Shown: positions 1 to 6,555 of the stretch, one piece after another
Layout of the letters: every line of letters begins with the position of its first letter
Position numbering within the stretch: the first letter of the stretch is position 1
From: CAZBUH01 sp964495095
Lineage (GTDB): Bacteria > Bacillota > Clostridia > Oscillospirales > Oscillospiraceae
DNA: 11,274 bases
Direction of reading: 5' to 3'
Assembly: GCA_964495095.1 (NCBI GenBank)
Contig: CAZBUH010000068.1
Span: 1 to 11,274 of the forward strand
Notes under the pieces: model-generated
What the model was told of the DNA's origin: nothing
The model's input: only the letters and a program-made list of their open reading frames with translations
Databases searched by the model: none
Program-made: the position numbers and the translations under genes

Positions 1-250
1 CCTCCTCCTCGTGGAGGACGTGGTTGGGCGCGTCCATGTGGGTGCCGGCGTGCAGGGTGCCGGTGTATGTCATGGTGCGCTTATGGAAGCGGCCCAGATA
101 CTGGCCCCGGGGGAACTGAAGGTCGGTACGTGCGCCGGGGAAGGGCCACAGCGGGGTATCGACGCCCCAGGGCATGGAGAGGTCGTATATTTTGGTCATC
201 TTGGAATCGTCCAGATACTGGGGAGCTTTGTCGAGAGGCATGTATGCCAT
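1..250 (-). CDS. Cyclase-family metal-dependent hydrolase (kynurenine formamidase-like), N-terminal part, cut by window edge
   Basis: Seen: an open frame of 83 codons runs from the ATG at 250-248 off the left edge. An AGGAGG site at 264-259 lies 8 bases upstream and fixes the start. Residues 67-77 read HAGTHMDAPNH, the HxGTHxDxP signature of the cyclase/KynB superfamily. In those enzymes the two His and the Asp help bind the catalytic divalent metal (Zn or Mn). Known family role: hydrolysis of amides, lactones or similar carbonyl groups, with N-formylkynurenine formamidase the best-studied member. The substrate here cannot be told from 83 residues. The conserved N-terminal pattern (IYDLSMPWGVDTPLWPFPG, about residues 21-39) also fits the family. 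The gene sits downstream of a MerR regulator but behind that gene's terminator, and has its own MerR-type promoter, so it is probably induced by a small-molecule signal. The C-terminal part lies outside the window. Confidence 0.88.
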   Translation of the reverse strand, partial: MAYMPLDKAPQYLDDSKMTKIYDLSMPWGVDTPLWPFPGARTDLQFPRGQYLGRFHKRTMTYTGTLHAGTHMDAPNHVLHEEE

Positions 251-285
251 AGTGAATTCCTCCTGTAAATTTTATTTGTAGCTTT

Positions 286-316
286 ATTTTAAACTATGGA
301 ACAATTCCAAGGTCAA
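286..316 (-). promoter_or_regulatory. MerR-type promoter of the cyclase gene: 19-bp spacer with central inverted repeat
   Basis: On the minus strand, -35 TTGACC (316-311) and -10 TAAAAT (291-286) are separated by exactly 19 bases. The spacer contains TGGAA-TTG-TTCCA (309-297), a perfect 5-bp dyad around 3 bases. An over-long spacer carrying the operator dyad is the classic arrangement of promoters that MerR proteins activate by underwinding DNA. The -10 lies 36 bases upstream of the cyclase ATG. A shorter reading is possible (TTGACC, 17 bases, TTTAAA), but the dyad and the adjacent MerR gene favour the 19-bp reading. Confidence 0.75.
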
Positions 317-331
317 GTGACAGGCCGGAAA

Positions 332-357
332 TTTTTTAAGAAAATTTTCTTAAAAAA
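332..357. repeat. 26-bp perfect AT-rich palindrome next to the merR terminator
   Basis: Positions 332-357 are exactly self-complementary: T6-AAG-A4-T4-CTT-A6. On the minus strand the first six bases are the T-run of the merR terminator, so the palindrome begins where the GC-rich hairpin ends. It also lies 15 bases upstream of the cyclase -35. It could fold as a second hairpin in read-through RNA or be a protein-binding or intrinsically bent site. No function is shown by the sequence. Confidence 0.8.
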
Positions 358-386
358 GCTCCCGGGGGCGTCATATCCCCGGGAGC
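351..386 (-). terminator. Intrinsic terminator of the MerR-regulator gene
   Basis: On the minus strand, GCTCCCGGGG (386-377) pairs perfectly with CCCCGGGAGC (367-358) around a 9-base loop. Six T residues follow at once (357-352). The hairpin starts 16 bases after the TAG stop of the MerR-family gene. It separates that gene from the cyclase transcript and implies that the cyclase needs its own promoter. Confidence 0.92.
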
Positions 387-402
387 CGCGTCTTATTCAC
401 TG

Positions 403-1212
403 CTATTCTATCGGTATCCACACCTCAAAATATCCAGTGAGCTTATCGTTTTCCAATATGCTGCACAGCAGGTTGCCGTTTGCATTTCCCGTAACGGAGA
501 GCCCCTCCTTTTTCGCATAGTCCATAATAAACTCCAGGCGCTTCGGTGAAAACGCGTCCTTGCCGGAGCTTGTGAAAACCGAGTGGAGGCTTTTTACAGA
601 CGGAAGATGCTCCACCGGCCCGCCCGGCTCCACGCCGAACTCCCGGACATAGGTCATATCCAGGGAAAGGCCCCAGGAATAATTTTCGCCGCCGGGCCCG
701 CCGGGCAAGTCGCTCCTCTCTATCTCAAAGCACCTGTGGACAAAGGGCATGTACTGGAGCCACTTCTGGCTGAGCCTTGAAAGCTCCGGGCTGTCGTCGT
801 AGATAAAATTGTGCCGGTTTAAATAGCGGCACACCTCGGGGCTCATGCAGATATCGCACTTGCCGAGATGCTCCCGGGCGTTGGTAAGCTCCTTCCTGTG
901 CGCCCTTATGCGGCGCAGAAGCTGCTTCTGCCTGCGGAGATTTTCCTCTATCTCACGCTCCTTGGCGTCCACCTGCCCCAGGATATCGTCATAGGAGCTG
1001 TCGGATACCATGTGGGCAATCTCCTCGATGCCGAAGCCGAAATTTTTAAACCACAGGCAGTCGAGAAGGAAATTTATATCCCACGGCTCGTAGTAGCGGT
1101 AATCGTTTGTCTTATCCTTTACCGGGTGCACCACGCCTTTTTTCTCGTAGTAGCGCAGAAGGTCCGGCGATATCCCCAGTATCCGCGCCACATCTCCAAT
1201 CCTGTATTTCAC
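403..1212 (-). CDS. MerR-family transcriptional regulator with GyrI-like effector-binding domain
   Basis: This 269-residue protein starts at GTG (1212-1210), 8 bases after GGAGGAGG (1228-1221). Residues 1-70 form the MerR winged helix-turn-helix: YRIGDVARILGISPDLLRYYE with the signature RYYE at 20-23, then the wing (YRYYEPWD) and the GFGIEEIAHM helix. Residues about 80-115 are rich in Glu, Arg and Lys and predict the antiparallel dimer coiled coil. A Cys cluster follows (C119, C122, C128). The rest, ending in YFEVWIPIE, looks like a GyrI/BmrR-type small-molecule-binding domain. Such proteins respond to bulky organic ligands and activate promoters with long spacers. The likely target is the cyclase promoter at 286-316, inferred from position and promoter form; autoregulation is not visible. 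The ligand is unknown. The Cys residues could bind metal or sense redox state, but this is not the usual metal-MerR layout. Confidence 0.9.
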   Translation of the reverse strand: MKYRIGDVARILGISPDLLRYYEKKGVVHPVKDKTNDYRYYEPWDINFLLDCLWFKNFGFGIEEIAHMVSDSSYDDILGQVDAKEREIEENLRRQKQLLRRIRAHRKELTNAREHLGKCDICMSPEVCRYLNRHNFIYDDSPELSRLSQKWLQYMPFVHRCFEIERSDLPGGPGGENYSWGLSLDMTYVREFGVEPGGPVEHLPSVKSLHSVFTSSGKDAFSPKRLEFIMDYAKKEGLSVTGNANGNLLCSILENDKLTGYFEVWIPIE

Positions 1213-1263
1213 GGTGCAGTCCTCCTCCAGCTTTTTGCAGGCCGCCGCCCGGCCGTTCCTTTA

Positions 1264-1269
1264 ATTATA
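1264..1269 (-). promoter_or_regulatory. Extended -10 promoter element for the MerR-regulator gene
   Basis: The minus strand reads TGCTATAAT, a consensus -10 (1269-1264) with the TGn extension, 51 bases upstream of the GTG start. No good -35 is visible 16-18 bases further up, which is tolerable for an extended -10. The gap from the PlsY-like stop (1383) to this gene is 170 bases. It shows only weak 4-5 bp inverted repeats and no T-run, so I cannot place a terminator for the upstream operon and read-through is possible. Confidence 0.55.
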
Positions 1270-1382
1270 GCACAAACCGGCTTCCGCGGCCAGAATATAT
1301 CCTCCGCCGCCGGGCGTAAGCTCAGAAATTCAGACGCCCTTAGGCGGATATAAGGTCCCTTTTTCTCTTTCCCGGAAAAGCG

Positions 1383-2006
1383 TCAGGCGCCGGAGACCTG
1401 CTTTTCCTCCACGGTCTTTTCGGTCTCCGCTTTTTTCGGGGTGCGGTTTTTATAGGCGCAGACTGCGGATATCACAAGACACCCGACGAAAACGCCCGGG
1501 CCTATCACTCCCAAAGCCAAAAACACCGCGTTTGCCGCCAGCGTAAAGGCGTATGTATATACCGCCCTGCGGGAGTTGGGCCGTATTACAATCACCGTGG
1601 AAAACAGGATGAAAAACACGCACTGGGCCGCCAGGGGATACAGTCTCGGAAAAAGCCCAATAAGCACCCCGAAGGACACGGCTATCGCCTTCCCGCCGGA
1701 AAACCGGTGGAAAAGTGAAAAGGCGTGGCCCAGCACGGGAGCCGACAGCACCGCGGCGAAGGCCAGGCTCCACGGGTCGCAGAATCTCACCGCCGCCATA
1801 ACGGGCAGGGCCCCCTTCAGCACATCCAGCATAAGGCAGACAACGCCTGTTGGGACGCCGGAATATTTAAACGCATTATACACCCCGGGGTTGTGGTCCT
1901 GGCTTTTTTCCCGCACGTCTATGCCTTTAAATAAAAGAGGCAGCCTGTAACTGAAGAGCATACTGCCAATGACGTAACCTGTAAGCGCAAAAAATATGTA
2001 ATTCAC
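1383..2006 (-). CDS. Divergent PlsY-family (acyl-phosphate:glycerol-3-phosphate acyltransferase-like) membrane protein
   Basis: I start this at GTG 2006-2004 (207 residues) because GAGGGGGA (2020-2013) lies 6 bases upstream. The longer GTG frame from 2039 adds 11 residues and has no such site. PlsY proteins acylate glycerol 3-phosphate from acyl phosphate, the first step of phospholipid synthesis. Family features seen: N-terminal YVIGSMLFSYRLPLLFKGIDVR, LDVLKG at 60-65, GHAFSLFHRFSGGKAIA at 93-109, and several hydrophobic segments. Departures: the usual GSGNPGATN loop is SQDHNPGVYN (35-44), losing one Gly-Ser pair, and the usual C-terminal HRxNIxRLxxGxE motif is not recognisable (CAYKNRTPKK near 183-192). 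The C-terminus is a charged tail. It is therefore clearly a family member but may not be the housekeeping PlsY. Its neighbour is a glycolipid-type glycosyltransferase, which suggests a joint role in envelope lipid synthesis. Confidence 0.82.
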   Translation of the reverse strand: MNYIFFALTGYVIGSMLFSYRLPLLFKGIDVREKSQDHNPGVYNAFKYSGVPTGVVCLMLDVLKGALPVMAAVRFCDPWSLAFAAVLSAPVLGHAFSLFHRFSGGKAIAVSFGVLIGLFPRLYPLAAQCVFFILFSTVIVIRPNSRRAVYTYAFTLAANAVFLALGVIGPGVFVGCLVISAVCAYKNRTPKKAETEKTVEEKQVSGA

Positions 2007-2057
2007 ACAAAGTCCCCCTCTCGAAAGCTGCAGAACCACGGGGTGCCCCGGCGGAGC

Positions 2058-3173
2058 TTAAGCTCCGTCTCCGACCTCGCTTTTTACTATTCTCAATATA
2101 TCCTCCGCAGCTTCCGGCCTTGCGTTTTCGCGCTGGGCCAGAAGCATTTTTTCCCTTTTTTCGCTGTTATTGCAGAGCTCCAGAGCGGCCAGAGCCGCGC
2201 CGGCGCCGTCAGCCGCGGCCTCCGACATGCCGAGGGCCGAAAAAAGCGCTGCATTTTCCGACTCGCAGCCGGGTATGGGCGCCGTATGCACCAGCGGCAC
2301 GTTTTTCACTATCGCCTCTGTGGAGGTAAGCCCGCCGGGCTTTGTCAACGTAACGTCGCAGGCGTCCATATAGAGCGGCACCTGCTCCGTAAAATCCTCC
2401 ACCCGGAGCCTGGGGCCGAATTTCTCGCGCAGCTCATTTTTGAGCTTTTCGTTATTCCCGCTCAGCACTATAATGGCGCTGTTTTCGGGAAAAGTCTCCA
2501 GCAGCGCCCCGGCATAGCTGTCCACGTTTCCGAAGCCCATGCTTCCGGTCATCACCAGCACCGCCGGCACCCCGGATCGGATGCCGAGTGCCTTTCTGGC
2601 CTCGGCCATGTCGGTTTTCACGCAGAATTCCTCCGAAACCGGTATCCCGGTGACGATTACCCGCTCCTCCGGCACGCCGCGGCGGAGATAGGCGTCCTTT
2701 ACACGCCCATGGGGAATGAAAAACCTGTCCGGCCGCGTCTCCTCCGTAAACGGGATGCAGGTATAGTCCGTGCCGACAAAGTAGAATTTCAGCCTCTTGT
2801 TTTTCCGCTTTTTTATGTACGTCAAAGCCTCCGCCGGGAAAAGGTGCGTGGTAACCACCGCGTCAAAGCCGTTTTCCTCGATAAACCTGTTCAGATTTTC
2901 CGCATAGAGCTTGTTTGCCAGGTACACCGGCGATATTGTATGGGAGGTGCTTATGGCCCCGCCCAGCTTGTACACCGCGCCGAAAATATCCGGGGCCTTT
3001 ACGGCGGTGTTCATATAAAGCCCGCTTATTTTCTCAGATACCTTCTCCGAGGAAAATTCCAGCGCGTCCATCATCCGGCACCGGCAGCCGGACTGGAGGA
3101 ATTTTTCATATACGGCACGGCAGGCGGAATTATGCCCGCCGCCGGTGTTGCAGGAAAGAAACAAAACGTTCAT
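2058..3173 (-). CDS. MGDG synthase / UgtP-type glycosyltransferase (GT28-like)
   Basis: The ATG at 3173-3171 gives 371 residues; a TTG at 3179 in the same frame is less likely because it overlaps the obgE stop. The ribosome site is weak (AGGT, 8 bases upstream), so translational coupling to obgE is probable. Residues 4-17 (LFLSCNTGGGHNSA) match the N-terminal acceptor-side signature of monogalactosyldiacylglycerol synthases and UgtP. TDYTCIPF (135-142) and GIPVSEEF (176-183) fit the same family. KPGGLTSTE (278-286) is the donor-nucleotide-binding region of the GT-B fold. Known role of the family: transfer of glucose or galactose from a UDP-sugar to diacylglycerol on the inner membrane face, making glycolipids and lipoteichoic-acid anchors. 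MurG belongs to the same larger group, but the TGGGHNSA form favours the diacylglycerol enzymes. Exact sugar and acceptor are unknown. It appears to be co-transcribed with obgE and the PlsY-like gene. Confidence 0.87.
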   Translation of the reverse strand: MNVLFLSCNTGGGHNSACRAVYEKFLQSGCRCRMMDALEFSSEKVSEKISGLYMNTAVKAPDIFGAVYKLGGAISTSHTISPVYLANKLYAENLNRFIEENGFDAVVTTHLFPAEALTYIKKRKNKRLKFYFVGTDYTCIPFTEETRPDRFFIPHGRVKDAYLRRGVPEERVIVTGIPVSEEFCVKTDMAEARKALGIRSGVPAVLVMTGSMGFGNVDSYAGALLETFPENSAIIVLSGNNEKLKNELREKFGPRLRVEDFTEQVPLYMDACDVTLTKPGGLTSTEAIVKNVPLVHTAPIPGCESENAALFSALGMSEAAADGAGAALAALELCNNSEKREKMLLAQRENARPEAAEDILRIVKSEVGDGA

Positions 3174-3175
3174 AC

Positions 3176-4447
3176 TCAATACCTGTACTCAAATTCCAGA
3201 TCGTAAATGCTGATGGTGTCCCCCTCCTTGACTCCCATGGACTCCAGCCTTTCAAAAAGGCCGCAGTCTCTGAGGACACGGTCAAAATACATCCTGGACT
3301 CGTAATCGCCGAAATTGACGCTGCTCATAAGCCGCTCTATCCACTGGCCCTCTATAAACCACAGGCCGCCGTGGTTTTCTATCTTCAAATCCTCGCAGCT
3401 CTCCGGTATCTCCACCTTTTCCACATACTCCGGCTCGTAGGTGACGACAGGCGGCAGCTCCCTGAGCCTGGCGGCGGTGTGCTCTATAAGCTCCTTTACC
3501 CCCTGATGGGCGGCGGCGGAAATTTCAAAATACTCAAGGCCCTTTTTCTCCACATACTCCCGGAATTTTTCCGCCTGCTCCCTGTCCTCAAGCAGATCCG
3601 CCTTATTGCCCACCACTATCTGGGGCCGGCGGTCAAGATCGGCGTTATACTTTACAAGCTCCGAATTTATAGCCTCAAAATCGCTCACAGGGTCGCGGCC
3701 CTCGCTGCCGGACACATCCACCACATGGATAAGCAGCCTGCATCTGTCGATATGCCGGAGAAAATCGTGGCCGAGGCCCGCCCCCTGGGAGGCCCCCTCG
3801 ATTATGCCCGGTATATCGGCCATCACAAAGGAGCTCCCCTCTCCGGCGTACACCACCCCGAGATTGGGGAAAAGGGTGGTGAAGCGGTAGTTTGCAATCT
3901 TCGGATGGGCCTTGCTCACGACGGAGAGCAGGGTGGATTTGCCCACATTGGGAAAGCCCACCAGCCCCACGTCCGCAAGGAGCTTTAATTCGAGAGTGAC
4001 CTCCCGCTCCACCCCGGGCCTGCCGGGCTTTGCAAATCTGGGCGCCTGCCGCGTGGGAGTGGCAAAATGCTGGTTTCCCCAGCCGCCGTTTCCGCCCCGG
4101 CAGAGCACATATGTCCCGCTGTCGGATATATCCTTTATTATGGCCCCGGATTCCTTATCCCGGATAACCGTGCCCAGTGGCACCTTTATTACAAGGCTCT
4201 CCCCGTCCTTTCCCGTGCAGCGCTTTCCGCCGCCGTCCATGCCGTTTCCGGCGGCGTATTTGCGCCTGTAGCGGAAATCCATCAGAGTGGACATGTTCGG
4301 GTCGGCCGCTACGATTATATCGCCGCCCCGGCCTCCGTCCCCGCCGTCAGGCCCGCCGGACGCCACATATTTCTCCCGGTGGAAGGACACGGCCCCATTT
4401 CCGCCGTTTCCTGCCTTTACCTTTATATCTGCTCTGTCTATAAACAT
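3176..4447 (-). CDS. obgE: Obg-family GTPase ObgE/CgtA
   Basis: This 423-residue protein shows full family architecture. The Gly-rich Obg fold covers about 1-158 (KAGNGGNGAVSFHREKY, GGPDGGDGGRGGD). The G domain covers about 159-330 with GFPNVGKS (164-171, G1), FTT switch I (189-191), DIPG (211-214, G3), NKAD (281-284, G4) and SAA (310-312, G5). A C-terminal OCT domain covers about 340-423 and ends in GDTISIYDLEFEYRY. Obg GTPases bind the 50S subunit late in assembly and link ribosome maturation to the GTP/ppGpp level. The ATG at 4447-4445 is preceded by GGAG at 4462-4459, a spacing of 11 bases. The gene is first in its operon here, without the common rplU-rpmA neighbours upstream, and is followed by lipid-enzyme genes. 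Its stop lies 2 bases before the next ATG. Confidence 0.98.
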   Translation of the reverse strand: MFIDRADIKVKAGNGGNGAVSFHREKYVASGGPDGGDGGRGGDIIVAADPNMSTLMDFRYRRKYAAGNGMDGGGKRCTGKDGESLVIKVPLGTVIRDKESGAIIKDISDSGTYVLCRGGNGGWGNQHFATPTRQAPRFAKPGRPGVEREVTLELKLLADVGLVGFPNVGKSTLLSVVSKAHPKIANYRFTTLFPNLGVVYAGEGSSFVMADIPGIIEGASQGAGLGHDFLRHIDRCRLLIHVVDVSGSEGRDPVSDFEAINSELVKYNADLDRRPQIVVGNKADLLEDREQAEKFREYVEKKGLEYFEISAAAHQGVKELIEHTAARLRELPPVVTYEPEYVEKVEIPESCEDLKIENHGGLWFIEGQWIERLMSSVNFGDYESRMYFDRVLRDCGLFERLESMGVKEGDTISIYDLEFEYRY

Positions 4448-4533
4448 AGGAAATCAATCTCCATATAAATTAATCGCTGCTGTGCGCTGCCCTCAGCGGC
4501 GGTATGGCGGGTAAAATCTGCTCCACCGCATAC

Positions 4534-4539
4534 ATTATA
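4534..4539 (-). promoter_or_regulatory. Probable -10 of the obgE operon promoter
   Basis: The minus strand carries a perfect TATAAT at 4539-4534, 86 bases upstream of the obgE ATG. A consensus-like TTGACG lies 26 bases further up, too far to pair with it. At 17 bases spacing there is only the poor TTTTCT. A transcript from here would have a leader of roughly 80 bases, in which I see no known riboswitch or RNA motif. Confidence 0.5.
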
Positions 4540-4580
4540 TCCGAAATCCGGTAAAAAGAAAAGTCCGTCAAAATCATTTC

Positions 4581-4608
4581 TTGTATTTTTCTCTCTTTAT
4601 GATATGAT
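4581..4608 (+). promoter_or_regulatory. Probable promoter of the surface-protein gene, divergent from obgE
   Basis: TTGTAT (4581-4586) and TATGAT (4603-4608) are 16 bases apart in an AT-rich stretch, 38 bases upstream of the ATG chosen at 4647. It faces away from the obgE promoter across the shared intergenic region. No clear operator dyad is visible between the two. Confidence 0.5.
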
Positions 4609-4646
4609 ATCCTTAAAGAAGAATAACAACGCCAATGGAGGCTCCA

Positions 4647-6476
4647 ATGAAGAAGCTTATCTGTATAATGTTCGCCGCGGCAGCGGCGTTCCTGCTGTGC
4701 GCCCCCGCCTCTGCCGTAAAGCTGGACGACGCCCTCTCCTCCCAGACCTATGAGACGAAGTTGGAGATAGGCAAGCTCCTTGTATACGCGCTGGAGGATC
4801 GGTCCCCGAGGTTTTTCGACCGTTCCGACTACAACGAGGAGGACCTGCTCTACTATCTGCTCGTTATGCACTCCCAGACGGAAAACGGGCCGGATTTCAG
4901 CACGGGCCGCATAGACCCCATGCTGACCTCCATCTACGGCGTGCAGCCCAGCCACGGCACAAAGTACGGCGGCGCCGACGGCTTTTACGCCGACCCGGGC
5001 GTGTCAAAGCCCTCGGACGGCTCCGTTCCGGCCCCGGAGATAACCAGAATGGTTTCCCTGCCCGACAGCACCTATTATGTGGAGTTTTACGGCGGCTACG
5101 CCTACATCGAGAAAGGCCAGTCCGGCTGGAGCTTTGTAAAATACGGCACCGGCTTTACGCTCTCTGACGACGAGATAATCGCAAACATGAAAAATCCGCC
5201 CCCTATATACAGCTATGAGGACGTGACCGGCACGGAGCCCGATATGGAGCTTATAGCCTCCGCCTCCTATAACGCCGTGGGCGGCGACATATGGTACGTT
5301 TACAGGGTGACCGACGAGCTTTATTACACCGTTGTGCGGCTCCAGAACAGCTACGGCGGCGTGCTCATAAAGAAGGTCACAACCGACGGAAAGCTGTCCG
5401 CCAGAATCGTCGTTTTTGACGAGGAGTCAGTGGACAGCGCCACCATTGACAGCTACGCGGCGAAGGCCGCCTCCGAGAGCAACGTTACCATATCCCCCGC
5501 CGAGACGGCAAAATGCAAAACCACCAGCGACTATGTAACATATCTGGCCCAGGTCCTCGACAACGTGGACGGCCTCGCCCCAAACGACCCGGCCATGGCC
5601 GAAATAACGGAATTTGTGACAGCCGCCGTGGCCTCCGGCTCAAAATACGCCGTGACGGCGGAGGATAACGCCGTTACCGTCTCCTATTCGGACGTGTCGG
5701 CCGCCATATCCCAGGTGAAAAACAGCCTTGAGGTATTTCGCGTATTTCTCAGCACCAGAGGGCTTGAGATATCCGTTGACGATATCCCGGCTGAGGTAGT
5801 CATGGACTGCCGCGGCATGGAGCTTACAAAAAACTGCGATATAACCATAAGCGACCGGATTTTCGGCACCATCGCCACTACCGACCTGCTGGAACTGAGC
5901 TTCGGCACCGGCGCCCCCTCCCTGCGCTTTACGGCGGAGGCCCTCAAGGCGGTGGTTGGCGCTTACGGGGATATAACCATACGCTGCCGCCAGCTCACCA
6001 CAGGCGTGTACAAGATACACTTTTTAGATAAGGACGGCGCCGTGCTCCAGGCCATAAACTCCCCGGCCACTATCCGCATGGCCTCGGCAAACGGCGCAGA
6101 CAGCGTCTTTGTCCGGCGGCTCACCGGAGATATAGAGCCTATAGAGGGCTATTACAGGAACGATATCTCCATGACGGAGTTTTCCGCCAAATTTTCCGGC
6201 GTCTACGCCTTTTCCGAGGCCGGCGCCATGACTGAGGAGCCCTCTGACGATATTGAGCCTGAGGAGACCGAGGCCCCCCAGGAGACTGAAGCCCCGGCCC
6301 AGGAGACGCCCGCCGTCTCTGAGGGCCCGGAAAGCGGCATGTCCGTGGGCGGCACCATAAAGCTCTTTATGTATATCGGAATCGGGCTGCTTGCGGTCTG
6401 CGCCATCGGCGGCGCGGTCATAATCATATTCCAGCGGAAAAACCGCCGGAACAGCAGAGGGCGGCATCAGCGGTAA
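4647..6476 (+). CDS. Unrecognised secreted type I membrane protein with acidic stalk
   Basis: I choose the ATG at 4647 (609 residues): GGAGG at 4637-4641 lies 5 bases before it and would be inside the frame begun at 4635. Residues 1-23 are a signal peptide (MKK, hydrophobic core, APASA before the cleavage point). C18 follows Leu-Leu, so it is not a lipobox. Residues 24-525 are exported with no family I can name. Around 470-523 the pattern (SPATIRMAS...FVRRLTGDIEPIEGYY...FSAKFSGVYAFSE) resembles the small beta domain that often ends secreted clostridial proteins. Residues 527-565 are an acidic Pro/Glu/Thr linker with repeated ETEAP. Residues about 572-595 are one membrane helix, then a basic tail (QRKNRRNSRGRHQR). 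Predicted topology: large outside domain, short inside tail. It lies 79 bases upstream of a two-component system in the same direction, so it may be that system's input or its target. Confidence 0.85.
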   Translation: MKKLICIMFAAAAAFLLCAPASAVKLDDALSSQTYETKLEIGKLLVYALEDRSPRFFDRSDYNEEDLLYYLLVMHSQTENGPDFSTGRIDPMLTSIYGVQPSHGTKYGGADGFYADPGVSKPSDGSVPAPEITRMVSLPDSTYYVEFYGGYAYIEKGQSGWSFVKYGTGFTLSDDEIIANMKNPPPIYSYEDVTGTEPDMELIASASYNAVGGDIWYVYRVTDELYYTVVRLQNSYGGVLIKKVTTDGKLSARIVVFDEESVDSATIDSYAAKAASESNVTISPAETAKCKTTSDYVTYLAQVLDNVDGLAPNDPAMAEITEFVTAAVASGSKYAVTAEDNAVTVSYSDVSAAISQVKNSLEVFRVFLSTRGLEISVDDIPAEVVMDCRGMELTKNCDITISDRIFGTIATTDLLELSFGTGAPSLRFTAEALKAVVGAYGDITIRCRQLTTGVYKIHFLDKDGAVLQAINSPATIRMASANGADSVFVRRLTGDIEPIEGYYRNDISMTEFSAKFSGVYAFSEAGAMTEEPSDDIEPEETEAPQETEAPAQETPAVSEGPESGMSVGGTIKLFMYIGIGLLAVCAIGGAVIIIFQRKNRRNSRGRHQR

Positions 6477-6555
6477 CGGCGGTCAATTCCTGCATAACGC
6501 CTGCTTTTCGCCCCAAAGCACGGGAAATGAAAAGCTTAAATAACGAGGTGATTCA

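Noticed and set aside
1270..1382. Possible terminator after the PlsY-like gene
   Set aside because: Only 4-5 bp inverted repeats without a T-run on the minus strand; not enough to call.
2043..3206. Long plus-strand open frame (387 codons) opposite the glycosyltransferase gene
   Set aside because: Arg/His/Pro-rich product with no domain, fully antisense to a gene with clear family motifs. High GC opens such shadow frames.
2915..3988. Plus-strand open frame of 357 codons across the glycosyltransferase and obgE genes
   Set aside because: Antisense to two well-supported genes, no ribosome site, product without recognisable pattern.
4695..4705. Possible lipobox at C18 of the surface protein
   Set aside because: The residues before Cys are Phe-Leu-Leu; Leu at -1 is not accepted by the lipoprotein signal peptidase, while APASA is a good type I cleavage site.
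4470..4955. Minus-strand frame of 161 codons across the obgE promoter and the surface-gene start
   Set aside because: It overlaps both divergent promoters and the signal-peptide coding region. No ribosome site and no protein-like pattern.
6503..6535. Imperfect hairpin (GCTTTTC pairing with GAAAAGC) between the surface gene and the response regulator
   Set aside because: The loop is long, the stem is weak and no T-run follows, so I do not call a terminator here.
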